A DNA stretch of 64,000 nt from the NCBI GenBank assembly GCA_000471045.1, contig KI301992.1:562346-626345 (forward strand). The letters are read 5' to 3'. The notes below the pieces were generated by a model. That model worked only from the letters and a program-made list of their open reading frames with translations, was not told the DNA's origin and ran no database searches. Positions 1 to 8,247 of this stretch are shown here, piece by piece. This DNA is from an actinobacterium LLX17 (lineage in GTDB: Bacteria; Actinomycetota; Actinomycetes; Propionibacteriales; Nocardioidaceae). Each line of letters starts with the position of its first letter. Position 1 is the stretch's first letter. The translations under genes and the position numbers were made by a program.

Positions 1-78
1 ACGCAGTCGGTGCTCGACGGCGAGATCGACGAGTTCATCGAGGCCGGCATCCGCTGGCGCCGCAACCAGACGGACTGA
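1..78 (+). CDS. C-terminal fragment of an unidentified protein
   Basis: An open frame enters from the window edge and stops with TGA after 25 codons. The tail is acidic then basic (EIDEFIEAGIRWRRNQTD). It lies 4 bp upstream of the DUF4245 gene on the same strand, so it may be cotranscribed with it. Too little is present to name the family. Coding is inferred from the tight spacing and an uninterrupted frame only. Confidence 0.5.
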   Translation, partial: TQSVLDGEIDEFIEAGIRWRRNQTD

Positions 79-82
79 CCCG

Positions 83-628
83 GTGAGCGGCAATCCGCCC
101 GCGAAGCAGCGCGGCAACCCGTCCCCGGGCGACATCGTGCGCTCGGTCGTCGTGATCGGCTTCATCGTGCTGGGCGTGTGGCTGTTCGGCCAGTTGTTCA
201 CCAACACGCCGGACGACCCGATCCGCGACGACGTCGACTACGCCGGCACCGCCACCAGCGCCCGGCAGGCCGCGACCTACCCGCTGCTGGCGCCGTCCAG
301 CCTGCCGGAGGGGTGGCGCGCCAACGGCGTGCGGTTCGATCCGCTCGACACGCAGCCGTGGCACGTGGGCGTGCTGACCGACGACGACCGGTACATCGGC
401 GTCGAGCAGGAGAAGGTGCCGGTCGAGGACCTGCTGGAGACCTACGCCGACGGCGCGGAAGAAGCCGGCACGATCGACGTCAGTGGAACCACCTGGCAGG
501 TCTACGAGGGACCCGACAAGCGCATCACCTGGACGTCGGAGACGCCCGAGGTGAGCACGCTGGTGACCACCAGCACCGCGCCGGCCGAGGACCTCGAGCG
601 CTACGTGGCGCTGCTCTCGGCCGACTGA
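83..628 (+). CDS. DUF4245 family membrane-anchored protein
   Basis: 181-residue protein with a GTG start 4 bp after the previous stop. Residues 1-20 are polar and basic. One hydrophobic segment follows at about 21-42 (SVVVIGFIVLGVWLFGQLF). The rest is an extracytoplasmic domain with aromatic and acidic patches (LPEGWRANGVRFDP, TWQVYEGPDKRITW). This layout and the position beside exonuclease VII genes match the actinobacterial DUF4245 family, whose function is unknown. Its 3' end overlaps the convergent xseB by 28 bp. Confidence 0.8.
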   Translation: MSGNPPAKQRGNPSPGDIVRSVVVIGFIVLGVWLFGQLFTNTPDDPIRDDVDYAGTATSARQAATYPLLAPSSLPEGWRANGVRFDPLDTQPWHVGVLTDDDRYIGVEQEKVPVEDLLETYADGAEEAGTIDVSGTTWQVYEGPDKRITWTSETPEVSTLVTTSTAPAEDLERYVALLSAD

Positions 629-834
629 TCGCCGTCGCCGTCACCCGTGGCTGCGGCGAGCCGGGCGCGGGCGCCGTCGAGCCAGCGCTGGCAGATGCGG
701 GCCAGCTCCTCGCCGCGCTCCCAGAGCGCCAGCGACTCCTCCAGCGTGGTGCCGCCGGTCTCGAGCCGCTGCACCGTGGCGATGAGCTCGTCGCGGGCCT
801 GCTCGTAACCGATCTCGGGGGTCTCGTCACTCAT
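601..834 (-). CDS. xseB: Exodeoxyribonuclease VII small subunit
   Basis: 77-residue protein beginning [13 protein letters not shown]. The helical motif [17 protein letters not shown] followed by [16 protein letters not shown] and a late Cys/Trp-containing helix ([15 protein letters not shown]) is diagnostic of XseB. The frame is open further upstream, but the ATG at 834 gives the normal family length and an 8-bp overlap with the xseA stop, so translational coupling is likely. XseB binds XseA to form the single-strand-specific exonuclease VII. Confidence 0.93.
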   Translation of the reverse strand: MSDETPEIGYEQARDELIATVQRLETGGTTLEESLALWERGEELARICQRWLDGARARLAAATGDGDGDQSAESSAT

Positions 835-2074
835 GGGTGTCCTGCTCGGGGTCGAGGGGCTGGAGGGGTTCGGGGTGCACGGACTCGCGGCGGGCCACAA
901 TGTGACCGTCAGCGAGTCGCAGCGTGAAGGACTCGGGAACGTCGGCCACTGCCGTGAGCACCGTGTGGTCGGGGGCCTGCGCCACGGCGTAGCCGCGCTG
1001 CAGCGTGGCTAGCGGCGAGAGACCCCGCACCCGGGCGAGATGGTGACCCACCTCGTCGTGCGCGCGGTCGAGGCGCGCGGTGAGCGCGCGGCAGCCGCGT
1101 TGCTGGGCGGCCTCGACGAGCTGGGCCTGCGCGTCGACCAGTGTGGTGGGGCTGGACAGCACGGGCCGGCTGCGCAGGTTGGTGAGCCCGTGCTGCTCGC
1201 GCTCGAGCAGGCCGCGGATGGCCAACATGGCGCGCTCGCGGGCCGCGGCGACGCCGACCATCTCCTCACGGGCGTCGGGAACGATGCGCTTGGCGGCGTC
1301 GGTGGGCGTGGAGGCGCGCAGGTCGGCGACGAGGTCGAGGATCGGGGTGTCGGGCTCGTGCCCGATGGCGCTGACCACGGGCGTGGAGCACTTCGCGACG
1401 GCGCGCACCAGGGCCTCGTCGGAGAAGGGCAGGAGGTCCTCGACCGAGCCGCCGCCGCGGGCGATGACGATGACGTCGATGGTGGGGTCGGCGTCGAGCT
1501 CGGCCACGGCGGTGATGACGGCGCGCGACGACCCGGCGCCCTGCATCAGGGCGTGCCGCACGTCGAACCTGACCGAGGGCCAGCGCAGGCGGGCGTTCTC
1601 GAGCACGTCGCGCTCGGCGGCGGAGTTGCGTCCGGTGACCAGGCCGATGCCGCGGGGGAGCAGTGGCAGGCGCTTCTTGAGGCGGGGGTCGAACAACCCC
1701 TCGGCGGCCAGCAGCTGCTTGCGGCGCTCGAGCTGGGCGAGCAGCTCGCCCTCGCCGGCGGCGCGAATCTCGCGCAGGTCGAGGGAGAGGCTGCCGTTGG
1801 GGGCGTAGAAGGAGGGCTTGGCGTGCACCACCACGCGGGCGCCCTCGGTGATGGGGGAGGGCACGGCGTCGAGCACGCTGCGGTGGCACTTGGCGGTGAG
1901 CGAGATCTTGGCCTCGAGGTCGCGCAGGGTGAGGAAGCAGTAGCCGGGGCGACGGGTCAGCTGGGCCACCTCGGCCTCGACCCACACCGCGCCGAGCCGG
2001 CCGACCCAGCCCTCGATGGCACCGGAGATGCTGCGCAGCGGTGCTGGGGAGTCCGCGCTCGTCTCCAGGGCCAT
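827..2074 (-). CDS. xseA: Exodeoxyribonuclease VII large subunit
   Basis: 415 residues, normal length. The N-terminal OB-fold is at about 15-110 ([27 protein letters not shown]). The catalytic domain follows with the characteristic [20 protein letters not shown] and [21 protein letters not shown] segments, then [27 protein letters not shown] and a coiled-coil C-terminal region. It is the catalytic subunit of the nuclease that degrades single-stranded DNA from both ends. It is the first gene of an xseA-xseB operon, divergent from ispH across a 90-bp gap. Confidence 0.96.
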   Translation of the reverse strand: MALETSADSPAPLRSISGAIEGWVGRLGAVWVEAEVAQLTRRPGYCFLTLRDLEAKISLTAKCHRSVLDAVPSPITEGARVVVHAKPSFYAPNGSLSLDLREIRAAGEGELLAQLERRKQLLAAEGLFDPRLKKRLPLLPRGIGLVTGRNSAAERDVLENARLRWPSVRFDVRHALMQGAGSSRAVITAVAELDADPTIDVIVIARGGGSVEDLLPFSDEALVRAVAKCSTPVVSAIGHEPDTPILDLVADLRASTPTDAAKRIVPDAREEMVGVAAARERAMLAIRGLLEREQHGLTNLRSRPVLSSPTTLVDAQAQLVEAAQQRGCRALTARLDRAHDEVGHHLARVRGLSPLATLQRGYAVAQAPDHTVLTAVADVPESFTLRLADGHIVARRESVHPEPLQPLDPEQDTHE

Positions 2075-2164
2075 GCATCACACCCTAGGCGGAGCGTCCG
2101 ACGTCACCCCGCTCCCGTTGTGCACAGGCTGGGGTGCGGTGGCCTCCGCCGGTAGGCTGGGGGC

Positions 2165-3154
2165 ATGACGTCCTCGGTCGAACTCGGCATGCCCCCCGTC
2201 GGTGGGTCCGTCCTGCTGGCCGATCCCCGCGGCTACTGCGCCGGCGTCGACCGCGCGGTCATCACCGTCGAGAAGGCGCTCGACCTCTACGGTGCCCCGG
2301 TCTACGTGCGCAAGGAGATCGTGCACAACAAGCACGTCGTCAACAACCTGGCCGACCGCGGCGCCATCTTCGTCGAGGAGCTCGACGAGGTCCCGCCCGG
2401 CGCCACCGTCGTGTTCAGCGCCCACGGCGTCTCGCCCGCGGTGCACGTCGAGGCCGCCGAGCGCGACCTCAAGACCATCGACGCCACCTGCCCGCTGGTC
2501 ACCAAGGTGCATCACGAGGCCCGTCGTTTCGCCGCCGACGACTACCGCATCCTGCTGATCGGCCACGCCGGTCACGAGGAGGTCGAGGGCACCGCCGGTG
2601 AGGCGCCCGACCACATCACCCTGGTCGAGAGCCCCGCCGATGTCGACGACCTCGACTTCCCCGAGGGCACGCGCCTGTCGTGGCTCTCGCAGACCACACT
2701 CAGCGTCGACGAGACGATGGAGACGGTGCGCCGCCTGCGCGAGAAGTTCCCGCAGCTGGAGGATCCGCCCAGCGACGACATCTGCTACGCCACGCAGAAC
2801 CGTCAGGTCGCGGTCAAGGAGATCGCCAAGGACGCCGACCTCGTCATCGTCGTCGGGTCGGCCAACAGCTCCAACTCGGTGCGCCTGGTCGAGGTCGCGC
2901 TCGAGGCCGGTGCCGCCGCGTCGTACCGCATCGACGACATCTCCGAGATCGACGAGTCCTGGCTTCAGGGCGTCAGCACCGTGGGCGTCACGTCCGGTGC
3001 GTCGGTGCCCGACGACCTCGTGCAGGACGTGCTGGCCTACCTCGCCGAGCGGGGCATCGGCGACGCCCGCGCCGTGCGCACCGCCGACGAGAGCCTGATC
3101 TTCTCGCTGCCGCCCGAGCTGCGCCGCGACCTCAAGGCCGCCGGCCGCGCCTGA
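2165..3154 (+). CDS. ispH: 4-hydroxy-3-methylbut-2-enyl diphosphate reductase
   Basis: 329-residue IspH/LytB, last enzyme of the non-mevalonate (MEP) isoprenoid pathway. It reduces HMBPP to IPP and DMAPP. The three [4Fe-4S] ligands are present: Cys25 ([12 protein letters not shown]), Cys109 (DATCPLVTK) and Cys207 ([11 protein letters not shown]). Conserved substrate-site segments [12 protein letters not shown] and FSAHGVSP are also present. The ATG start follows a GC-rich leader. The gene overlaps the convergent DUF6542 gene by 23 bp. Confidence 0.97.
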   Translation: MTSSVELGMPPVGGSVLLADPRGYCAGVDRAVITVEKALDLYGAPVYVRKEIVHNKHVVNNLADRGAIFVEELDEVPPGATVVFSAHGVSPAVHVEAAERDLKTIDATCPLVTKVHHEARRFAADDYRILLIGHAGHEEVEGTAGEAPDHITLVESPADVDDLDFPEGTRLSWLSQTTLSVDETMETVRRLREKFPQLEDPPSDDICYATQNRQVAVKEIAKDADLVIVVGSANSSNSVRLVEVALEAGAAASYRIDDISEIDESWLQGVSTVGVTSGASVPDDLVQDVLAYLAERGIGDARAVRTADESLIFSLPPELRRDLKAAGRA

Positions 3155-3527
3155 AGCTCCGCAGTCCCAGCACGGCCAGCACCACCGCGGTCGCGGCCGC
3201 CAGCACCACGCCGTGGTCGACGATCGCGCCGATGAAGCGCGCCAGTCGGCCCGCGTCGGCGGGAAGTCCCTCGACGTCGATGGCCGAGGGACGGAAGAGT
3301 GCTGTCGCGGCCAGCGCGACGGGCAGCAGCACCACCGGGAGCATCGCGGCGGTCACGACGGAGTCCAGCTCGATCATCCGCGCGATGACGATGACGACCA
3401 GGCAGAAGCCGGCCGCGAACAGCCAGCCGAGGTGGTCGTCCAGCAGGTCGAGGACCAGCACCAGCGCCGTGCAGGACACGGCAAGCCGCACGGCCCGCTG
3501 GGCCGACAGGTGCGGCACGGGATCCAT
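3132..3527 (-). CDS. DUF6542 family membrane protein
   Basis: 131 residues with about three or four membrane segments (roughly residues 12-32, 34-52, 58-80, 98-121) and a basic RSFRRGRRP tail. Four-helix proteins of this size next to ispH in actinobacteria belong to the DUF6542 family, whose role is unknown. Assignment rests on this synteny plus topology. It is convergent with ispH and overlaps its 3' end. Confidence 0.7.
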   Translation of the reverse strand: MDPVPHLSAQRAVRLAVSCTALVLVLDLLDDHLGWLFAAGFCLVVIVIARMIELDSVVTAAMLPVVLLPVALAATALFRPSAIDVEGLPADAGRLARFIGAIVDHGVVLAAATAVVLAVLGLRSFRRGRRP

Positions 3528-3547
3528 GGGCTCGACCGGCCGAGCGA

Positions 3548-3877
3548 CTACGGCTTCGAGCCGCCGGCGACCTCGTAGTTCCAGACCTCGCTGTGGGTCG
3601 AGACCGGCTTCTTGGGAGCCTCGCCGCCCGCACGTTCGGCCGCCGAGCGGTGCCCGTCGGCGAACGACGGCGAGCTGACCCAGGCCTGGAATGACTCCTC
3701 GTCACGCCAGCGCGTGATGACGAGCCACTGGTCGCGGTCGTCGGTGGGCTTGAGCAGCTCGAAGCCCTCGAACCCCTCGGCGCCGTCGACGGCACCGGCA
3801 CGGGCAGCGAAGCGGTGGGCCAGCTCGTCGCCGGAGCCGGCGGGCACGGTGATGGCATTGATCTTGATGACGGTCAC
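3548..3877 (-). CDS. Heme-degrading monooxygenase, IsdG/MhuD (ABM-fold) family
   Basis: 109 residues counted from the GTG at 3877, which aligns VTVIKINAITVPAG with the N-terminus I recall for mycobacterial MhuD. The heme-oxygenase residues are in register with staphylococcal IsdI: Asn7 (KINAI), Trp66 (FQAWVSS) and His76 (DGHRSA, the expected heme ligand). Other MhuD-like segments are HRFAARAGAV and GFEGFELLKP. Predicted cytosolic enzyme opening the heme ring to release iron. The frame extends further upstream, but that part does not resemble the family. It is divergent from the antiporter gene across about 50 bp. Confidence 0.85.
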   Translation of the reverse strand: MTVIKINAITVPAGSGDELAHRFAARAGAVDGAEGFEGFELLKPTDDRDQWLVITRWRDEESFQAWVSSPSFADGHRSAAERAGGEAPKKPVSTHSEVWNYEVAGGSKP

Positions 3878-3929
3878 AAGCCCATCGTGCCAGTGATGTT
3901 GCGTGGTGGGTGCTGCGACACTGTGGGTT

Positions 3930-5810
3930 GTGGAGACCGCCCTGACTGTCGTCACCCTGCTCACCATCGCCGTCGCGGTCAGCGCCGTCTCCGGACGGCT
4001 CGGCGTCTCGGCGCCGCTGGTGCTGATCGTGGTCGGCATCCTCGCGTCGTACGTGCCGTTCGTGCCGCAGCTGGAGCTGACGCCCGACATCGTGCTGCTC
4101 GGCCTGCTGCCGCCGCTGCTCTATGCCGCCGCGATCCGCACGTCGCTGGTCGACTTCAAGGCCAACCGACGGCCGATCGCGCTGCTGAGCGTGGGGCTGG
4201 TGCTCTTCACCGCGCTCGGCGTCGGCGTGCTGACGACCGTGCTGCTCGACGTGCCGCTGGCCGTCGGCATCGCGCTGGGTGCCGTGGTCGGGCCGCCGGA
4301 CGCCGTGGCCGCCACCACCATTGCGCGCCGCGCCGGGCTGCCACGCCGCGTCGTGACGATCCTCGAGGGCGAGAGCCTGGTCAACGACGCCACGGCCATC
4401 GTCACCCTGCGGGCCGCGATCGCCGCCATCGCCGGAACGGTCGGGGTGTGGGAGGTCGGCGCGAGCTTCGCACTGTCGGCCGTCGGTGGCGTGGCGGTCG
4501 GGCTCGTCGTCGCGCTGCTCGTGGGCACCATCCGCAAGCGCATCGAGGACGAGGTGACCGACGTCGCCGTCTCGCTGCTCACCCCGTGGATCGCCTACCT
4601 GCCGGCCGAGGAGATCCACCTGCCCGGCGTCGAGGGACACCCGTCCGGCGTGCTCGCGGTCGTGACCGCCGGCCTGGTGCTGGGGCACAAGTCGCCGGTC
4701 ATCCAGTCCGGCGCCTCGCGGCTGTTCGAGCGCACCAACTGGACCACGGTCTCCTTCGTGCTGGAGAACGCAGTGTTCCTGCTGATCGGCCTGCAGATCC
4801 GCAACATCCTGAACGCCGTCGGCGAGAGCGAGCTGCCGGTCAGCACGATCGTGCTCGCCTGCGTGCTGGTGCTGCTGGCGGTCATGGGCCTGCGCATCGT
4901 GTGGGTCTTCCCGGCCACCTACCTGCCGCGGCTGATCCCACGCGTCAAGGCGGCCGACCCCGCGCCGTCGTGGAAGGCGACGCTGATCGTCGGCTGGGCC
5001 GGCATGCGTGGCGTGGTGACGCTGGCGGCGGTGTTCCTGCTGCCGGAGTCGACGCCCGAGCGCGACGTGCTGGTGCTCATCGCGTTCGTCGTCACCGTCG
5101 GCACGCTGATGATCCAGGGCCTGTCGCTGCCGTGGCTGGTGCGGCGGCTCGGCGTGCCGGGACCAGACCCCCACGAGGACCACCTGCAGGAGGCCACCGT
5201 CTACCAGGCCGTCACCGACGCAGGGCTGGCGTGGCTCGACGGGATCGGACCCGAGCTGCCCGACGACACGCGCCAGCGGCTGCGCGACCGTTCGGTCGAT
5301 CGCACCAACGCGGTGTGGGAGCGGCTCGGCAGCACCGACACCCCCAGTGCGCAGTACTCCCGGGCCCGCGCCGCGATGATCGCCGAGGAGCGGGCCGAGG
5401 TGCTGCGCATCCGCGCCACCGGCGGCGTCGACCAGACCGCGCTGGCGCGAGTGCTGAACGCACTGGACGTGGAGGAGTCGATCCTCGACCGGATGTACGA
5501 GGACGAGACGACCGCCCACCGCGAGTCCGACCTGCGCCCGGCCGAAGCCGAGGGGGCCTGCGACCACCTGCGCAGCTGCGCGCCCGTGCCGGCACCCCGC
5601 ACGCCGCAGGGCTGCGAGGAGTGCCTGGCCGACGGCACGAAGTGGGTGCACCTGCGGCTGTGCATGGAGTGCGGACACGTGGGGTGCTGCGACTCGTCAG
5701 TGGGGCGGCACGCGTCGGGGCACTTCCACGAGGACGGTCACCCGGTGATGCGGTCGTTCGAGCCGGGAGAGGCGTGGCGCTGGTGCTTCGTCGACGAGGT
5801 GACCGGATAG
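3930..5810 (+). CDS. Na+/H+ antiporter (CPA1) with C-terminal UBP-type zinc finger
   Basis: 626 residues from the GTG at 3930. An alternative in-frame GTG lies at 3903, and neither has a clear ribosome site. Residues 1 to about 410 form roughly a dozen membrane helices with the exchanger motifs VVGPPDAVAATTI, LEGESLVNDATAIV and WAGMRGVVTLAA. A soluble helical linker follows. The last 75 or so residues form a UBP zinc finger: CDHLRSC, CEEC, KWVHLRLCMECGHVGCCDS and spaced His (GRHASGHFHEDGHP), ending near WCFVDE. The transporter part should exchange Na+ (or K+) for H+. The finger probably faces the cytosol, and its ligand is unknown. Confidence 0.9.
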   Translation: METALTVVTLLTIAVAVSAVSGRLGVSAPLVLIVVGILASYVPFVPQLELTPDIVLLGLLPPLLYAAAIRTSLVDFKANRRPIALLSVGLVLFTALGVGVLTTVLLDVPLAVGIALGAVVGPPDAVAATTIARRAGLPRRVVTILEGESLVNDATAIVTLRAAIAAIAGTVGVWEVGASFALSAVGGVAVGLVVALLVGTIRKRIEDEVTDVAVSLLTPWIAYLPAEEIHLPGVEGHPSGVLAVVTAGLVLGHKSPVIQSGASRLFERTNWTTVSFVLENAVFLLIGLQIRNILNAVGESELPVSTIVLACVLVLLAVMGLRIVWVFPATYLPRLIPRVKAADPAPSWKATLIVGWAGMRGVVTLAAVFLLPESTPERDVLVLIAFVVTVGTLMIQGLSLPWLVRRLGVPGPDPHEDHLQEATVYQAVTDAGLAWLDGIGPELPDDTRQRLRDRSVDRTNAVWERLGSTDTPSAQYSRARAAMIAEERAEVLRIRATGGVDQTALARVLNALDVEESILDRMYEDETTAHRESDLRPAEAEGACDHLRSCAPVPAPRTPQGCEECLADGTKWVHLRLCMECGHVGCCDSSVGRHASGHFHEDGHPVMRSFEPGEAWRWCFVDEVTG

Positions 5811-5816
5811 GTCACC
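5798..5816. terminator. Small hairpin spanning convergent stop codons
   Basis: Perfect 7-bp inverted repeat (GGTGACC / GGTCACC) with a 5-nt loop. It contains the stop codons of both the antiporter gene and the convergent acetyltransferase gene. There is no T-tract. It may be a weak bidirectional terminator for genes only 1 bp apart. Confidence 0.35.
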
Positions 5817-6354
5817 AGACGTCGCCGGAGCGCCAGTCGCAGGTAAGATCGGCGTCGAGGTCGAGCGCGGGCAGGTCGACCGTGCCGGCGCGGACGAAGA
5901 CCGAACCGTCGTCGTCCGGGGTGCGGGTGCGGCCGTCCGGCCCAGCCACCCAGAGCGGACCGCGCCACTCGCTCCACCCCGTGGCCCGGTAAAGCGCGAG
6001 GCCGTCGTCGGACGAGGCGAGGGCGCCGATCTCGTAGTGACGGGCGATGACGGGGGCGAGCTGGGCCATGACCATCGCGCCGAGCCCGCGGCGTTGGTGG
6101 GTCGGTGCGACCGCGACGGCCTCGACGTAACCGGTCCGCAGCGCGCGGTCGCCGTGGGTGAGCACGCGGGGGACGACCGCACCGTGGGCGAGGACCGTTC
6201 CGTCGTCCTCGATCAGCACGTGGGTGCCGCCCAGGGTGTGCTCCCAGTCGGCACCGTCGAAGGCGTCGCCGAACGCGGCGTCGCACAACGAGCGGATCAC
6301 GACGAGCTTGTCGGCCGAGAGCTGTCCGGTCGTGGCGAGGCGCGCGGTGGTCAT
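5812..6354 (-). CDS. Aminoglycoside 2'-N-acetyltransferase-like GNAT enzyme
   Basis: 180 residues. Many segments match the chromosomal AAC(2') enzymes of mycobacteria as I recall them: DWEHTLGGTHVLI, TGYVEAVAVAP, RRGLGAMV (acetyl-CoA loop), GALASS, LYRATGWSEWRGP, GRTRTPDDDGSVFV and the C-terminal CDWRSGDVW. AAC(2') acetylates the 2'-amino group of aminoglycosides. A native role in cell-envelope acetylation has also been proposed for the mycobacterial enzymes. Resistance activity here is inferred. The ATG start at 6354 gives the family's normal length. Confidence 0.85.
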   Translation of the reverse strand: MTTARLATTGQLSADKLVVIRSLCDAAFGDAFDGADWEHTLGGTHVLIEDDGTVLAHGAVVPRVLTHGDRALRTGYVEAVAVAPTHQRRGLGAMVMAQLAPVIARHYEIGALASSDDGLALYRATGWSEWRGPLWVAGPDGRTRTPDDDGSVFVRAGTVDLPALDLDADLTCDWRSGDVW

Positions 6355-6416
6355 GCGGGGAGGCTAGTGCGCCGCGCCACCGGGGCAGGAGCGGTGCCCC
6401 AGTAGGCTTGACCCTC

Positions 6417-7505
6417 GTGGCTCTCAGCATCGGCATCGTCGGACTCCCCAACGCGGGCAAGTCGACCCTCTTCAACGCCCTGACCAAGAACGACGTGCTC
6501 GCGGCGAACTACCCGTTCGCGACGATCGAGCCGAACGTCGGCGTGGTCGGCGTGCCCGACTCGCGGCTGGCCAAGCTGGCCGAGATCTTCGGGTCCGAGA
6601 AGATCCTGCCCGCCACGGTGCAGTTCGTGGACATCGCCGGCATCGTGCGCGGCGCGTCCGAGGGCGAGGGCATGGGCAACAAGTTCCTGTCGCACATCCG
6701 CGAGTCCGACGCGATCTGCCAGGTCACCCGCGTGTTCCGCGACGAGGACGTGACGCACGTCGACGGTGACGTGAACCCCGCCAACGACATCGAGACCATC
6801 TCGATCGAGCTGATCCTCGCCGACCTGCAGACGATCGACAACGCCCTGCCGCGCCTGGACAAGGAGTCGCGCAAGGACAAGTCGCTCGTGCCGGTCTTCT
6901 CCGAGGCGACGAAGGCCAAGGAGGTGCTGGAGGCCGGCACCGGTGTGCTGAAGGCTGGGCTCGACCTCGAGCTGCTGCGCGACCTGCACCTGATGACCTC
7001 CAAGCGCTTCATCTACGTCTTCAACTGCGACTCCGAGGAGCTGCACGACGAGGACCTGAAGCTGAAGATGCGCGCGCTCGTGGCGCCGTCGGAGGCGATC
7101 TTCCTCGACGCCAAGGGCGAGGCCGAGCTGGTCGAGCTGGGCGACGACGAGGAGGCCGAGCAGATGCGCACCGAGATGCTCGCCGACATGGGTGTCGAGG
7201 AGCCGGGCCTGGACGCGCTGGCCCGTGTCGGCTTCGACACCCTGGGCCTGCAGACCTACCTGACCGCGGGTCCCAAGGAGTCGCGCGCCTGGACGATCCC
7301 CAAGGGCGCCACCGCGCCCCAGGCCGCCGGCGTCATCCACACCGACTTCGAGCGCGGCTTCATCAAGGCCGAGATCGTCTCGTTCGACGACCTGGTCGAG
7401 GCCGGGTCGATGAACGCCGCCAAGGCCGTCGGCAAGGTGCGCATGGAGGGCAAGGACTACGTGATGGCCGACGGCGACGTGGTGGAGTTCCGCTTCAACG
7501 TCTGA
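6417..7505 (+). CDS. ychF: Redox-regulated ATPase YchF (OLA1 family)
   Basis: 362 residues. The GTG at 6417 is chosen because YchF begins directly with the G1 strand. An upstream TTG at 6408 would add three residues. P-loop is GLPNAGKST, with Ala where Val is commonest. The switch region is NYPFATIEPNVGVV, followed by DIAGIVRGASEGEGMGNKFL, a coiled coil at about 140-180, YVFNCD in the G4 position (ATP-preferring NxxE-type), and a C-terminal TGS-like domain ending VEFRFNV. YchF is a ribosome-associated ATPase. Its last codons form one copy of the 28-bp repeat discussed separately. Confidence 0.95.
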   Translation: MALSIGIVGLPNAGKSTLFNALTKNDVLAANYPFATIEPNVGVVGVPDSRLAKLAEIFGSEKILPATVQFVDIAGIVRGASEGEGMGNKFLSHIRESDAICQVTRVFRDEDVTHVDGDVNPANDIETISIELILADLQTIDNALPRLDKESRKDKSLVPVFSEATKAKEVLEAGTGVLKAGLDLELLRDLHLMTSKRFIYVFNCDSEELHDEDLKLKMRALVAPSEAIFLDAKGEAELVELGDDEEAEQMRTEMLADMGVEEPGLDALARVGFDTLGLQTYLTAGPKESRAWTIPKGATAPQAAGVIHTDFERGFIKAEIVSFDDLVEAGSMNAAKAVGKVRMEGKDYVMADGDVVEFRFNV

Positions 7506-7514
7506 ATCGGCGCT
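7487..7514 (+). repeat. Direct repeat copy 1 at the 3' end of ychF (att-like)
   Basis: 28 bp covering the last ychF codons and stop. It matches 18984-19011 at 24 of 28 positions, with an uninterrupted identical 14-bp core (TTCAACGTCTGAAT). Duplication of a gene's 3' end at the far side of an accessory block is the usual footprint of site-specific integration. No recombinase gene lies between the copies, so the attachment-site reading is inference. Confidence 0.4.
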
Positions 7515-7583
7515 CTGAAGGTTGTCCACAGGTCGGCGATTGGGGAACGTTGGCGTGATGGTGCAAGAGGTCATCGTCGACCC

Positions 7584-8063
7584 ATGGGCATCAGGTACTA
7601 CGCATACGCGTTCGAGAAGGACCAGACACAGCAGGCACTCGCAGATCCGCGATCGTTCATCGGCAGCCACCCGCTGGCGGACGCGTGGGGGTTCGAGCCC
7701 CACGCACGCGTGGCGACTCCGACGTTCAAGCAGGCGGTCCCCGAGCGGGATCTGCTGTACCTCGACAAGGCATGGCGGTCGCTCCAGCTGGTCACCGGTC
7801 CGACGCGACCCGCGTTTCGCATGTTCGAAGGCAGCGTCACGCCGACCGGTCTCGGCTGGCATCCCTGGATCCGAGCGCTCACACCAGAGGACGTGGCGGA
7901 GGTAGCCGAGGACCTCCGTGCCCGGGTTGACGAGGTGGCGACGGTCGGCCTGCCTGCCGTGATTGAGGATGAGGACTACGTGCTGCACTTCCTTCTGCGT
8001 GCCCGGACCTACGTCGAGGGCCTCGCATCGGAGGGTCGCGGGATGGTCTACATGATCGGATGA
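7584..8063 (+). CDS. DUF1877 (YfbM)-like hypothetical protein
   Basis: 159 residues starting MGIRYYAYAFEKDQ. The order of an N-terminal MGxxxYxxxF strand, a DKAWRSLQLVTG segment and a C-terminal helix (DEDYVLHFLLRARTYVEGL) resembles the DUF1877 family. The match is from memory and moderate. Coding is supported by an uninterrupted frame with actinobacterial codon bias, though somewhat less GC-extreme than its neighbours. It is the first gene after the ychF-end repeat. Confidence 0.55.
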   Translation: MGIRYYAYAFEKDQTQQALADPRSFIGSHPLADAWGFEPHARVATPTFKQAVPERDLLYLDKAWRSLQLVTGPTRPAFRMFEGSVTPTGLGWHPWIRALTPEDVAEVAEDLRARVDEVATVGLPAVIEDEDYVLHFLLRARTYVEGLASEGRGMVYMIG

Positions 8064-8106
8064 GGCTCGAGGGGCATAAGGTCTCGCGTTACTAACACCA
8101 CGCGTT

Positions 8107-8121
8107 ACACATTGGTTGTGT
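8107..8121. promoter_or_regulatory. Possible operator of the decayed higBA locus
   Basis: Inverted repeat ACACA-N5-TGTGT directly before the higB remnant, next to a direct repeat CGCGTTAC (at about 8085 and 8101). The local sequence is AT-richer than its surroundings. Toxin-antitoxin operons are usually autorepressed through such palindromes. The assignment is inferred from position. Confidence 0.3.
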
Positions 8122-8136
8122 GATTTGGTCCCTCAG

Positions 8137-8214
8137 GGGCGTGACACCGAGCGGCTCTGCTTCGTGTGGAAGGACGGAGGTGCGGATGATGTCGAGCTCG
8201 TCGACTACCACTGA
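8137..8214 (+). pseudogene. higB: higB toxin remnant (C-terminal end only)
   Basis: A short frame reads RDTERLCFVWKDGGADDVE followed by LVDYH and TGA. That is the characteristic ending of HigB/RelE-type toxins (RLCFVW..GGADDVE.VDYH). Only about 26 of the normal 90 or so residues remain. Upstream the frame runs into unrelated sequence and a stop (TAA at 8077). It is immediately upstream of higA in the normal higB-higA order, so this is a truncated toxin gene. Confidence 0.75.
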
Positions 8215-8247
8215 CCCGATGGATCCGATCCATCTGGTGAGGTCCTG

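Noticed and set aside
3702..5678. 658-codon minus-strand frame rich in His, Arg, Gln and Asp opposite the antiporter
   Set aside because: Composition and position mark it as an antisense shadow of the antiporter gene; no recognisable domain.
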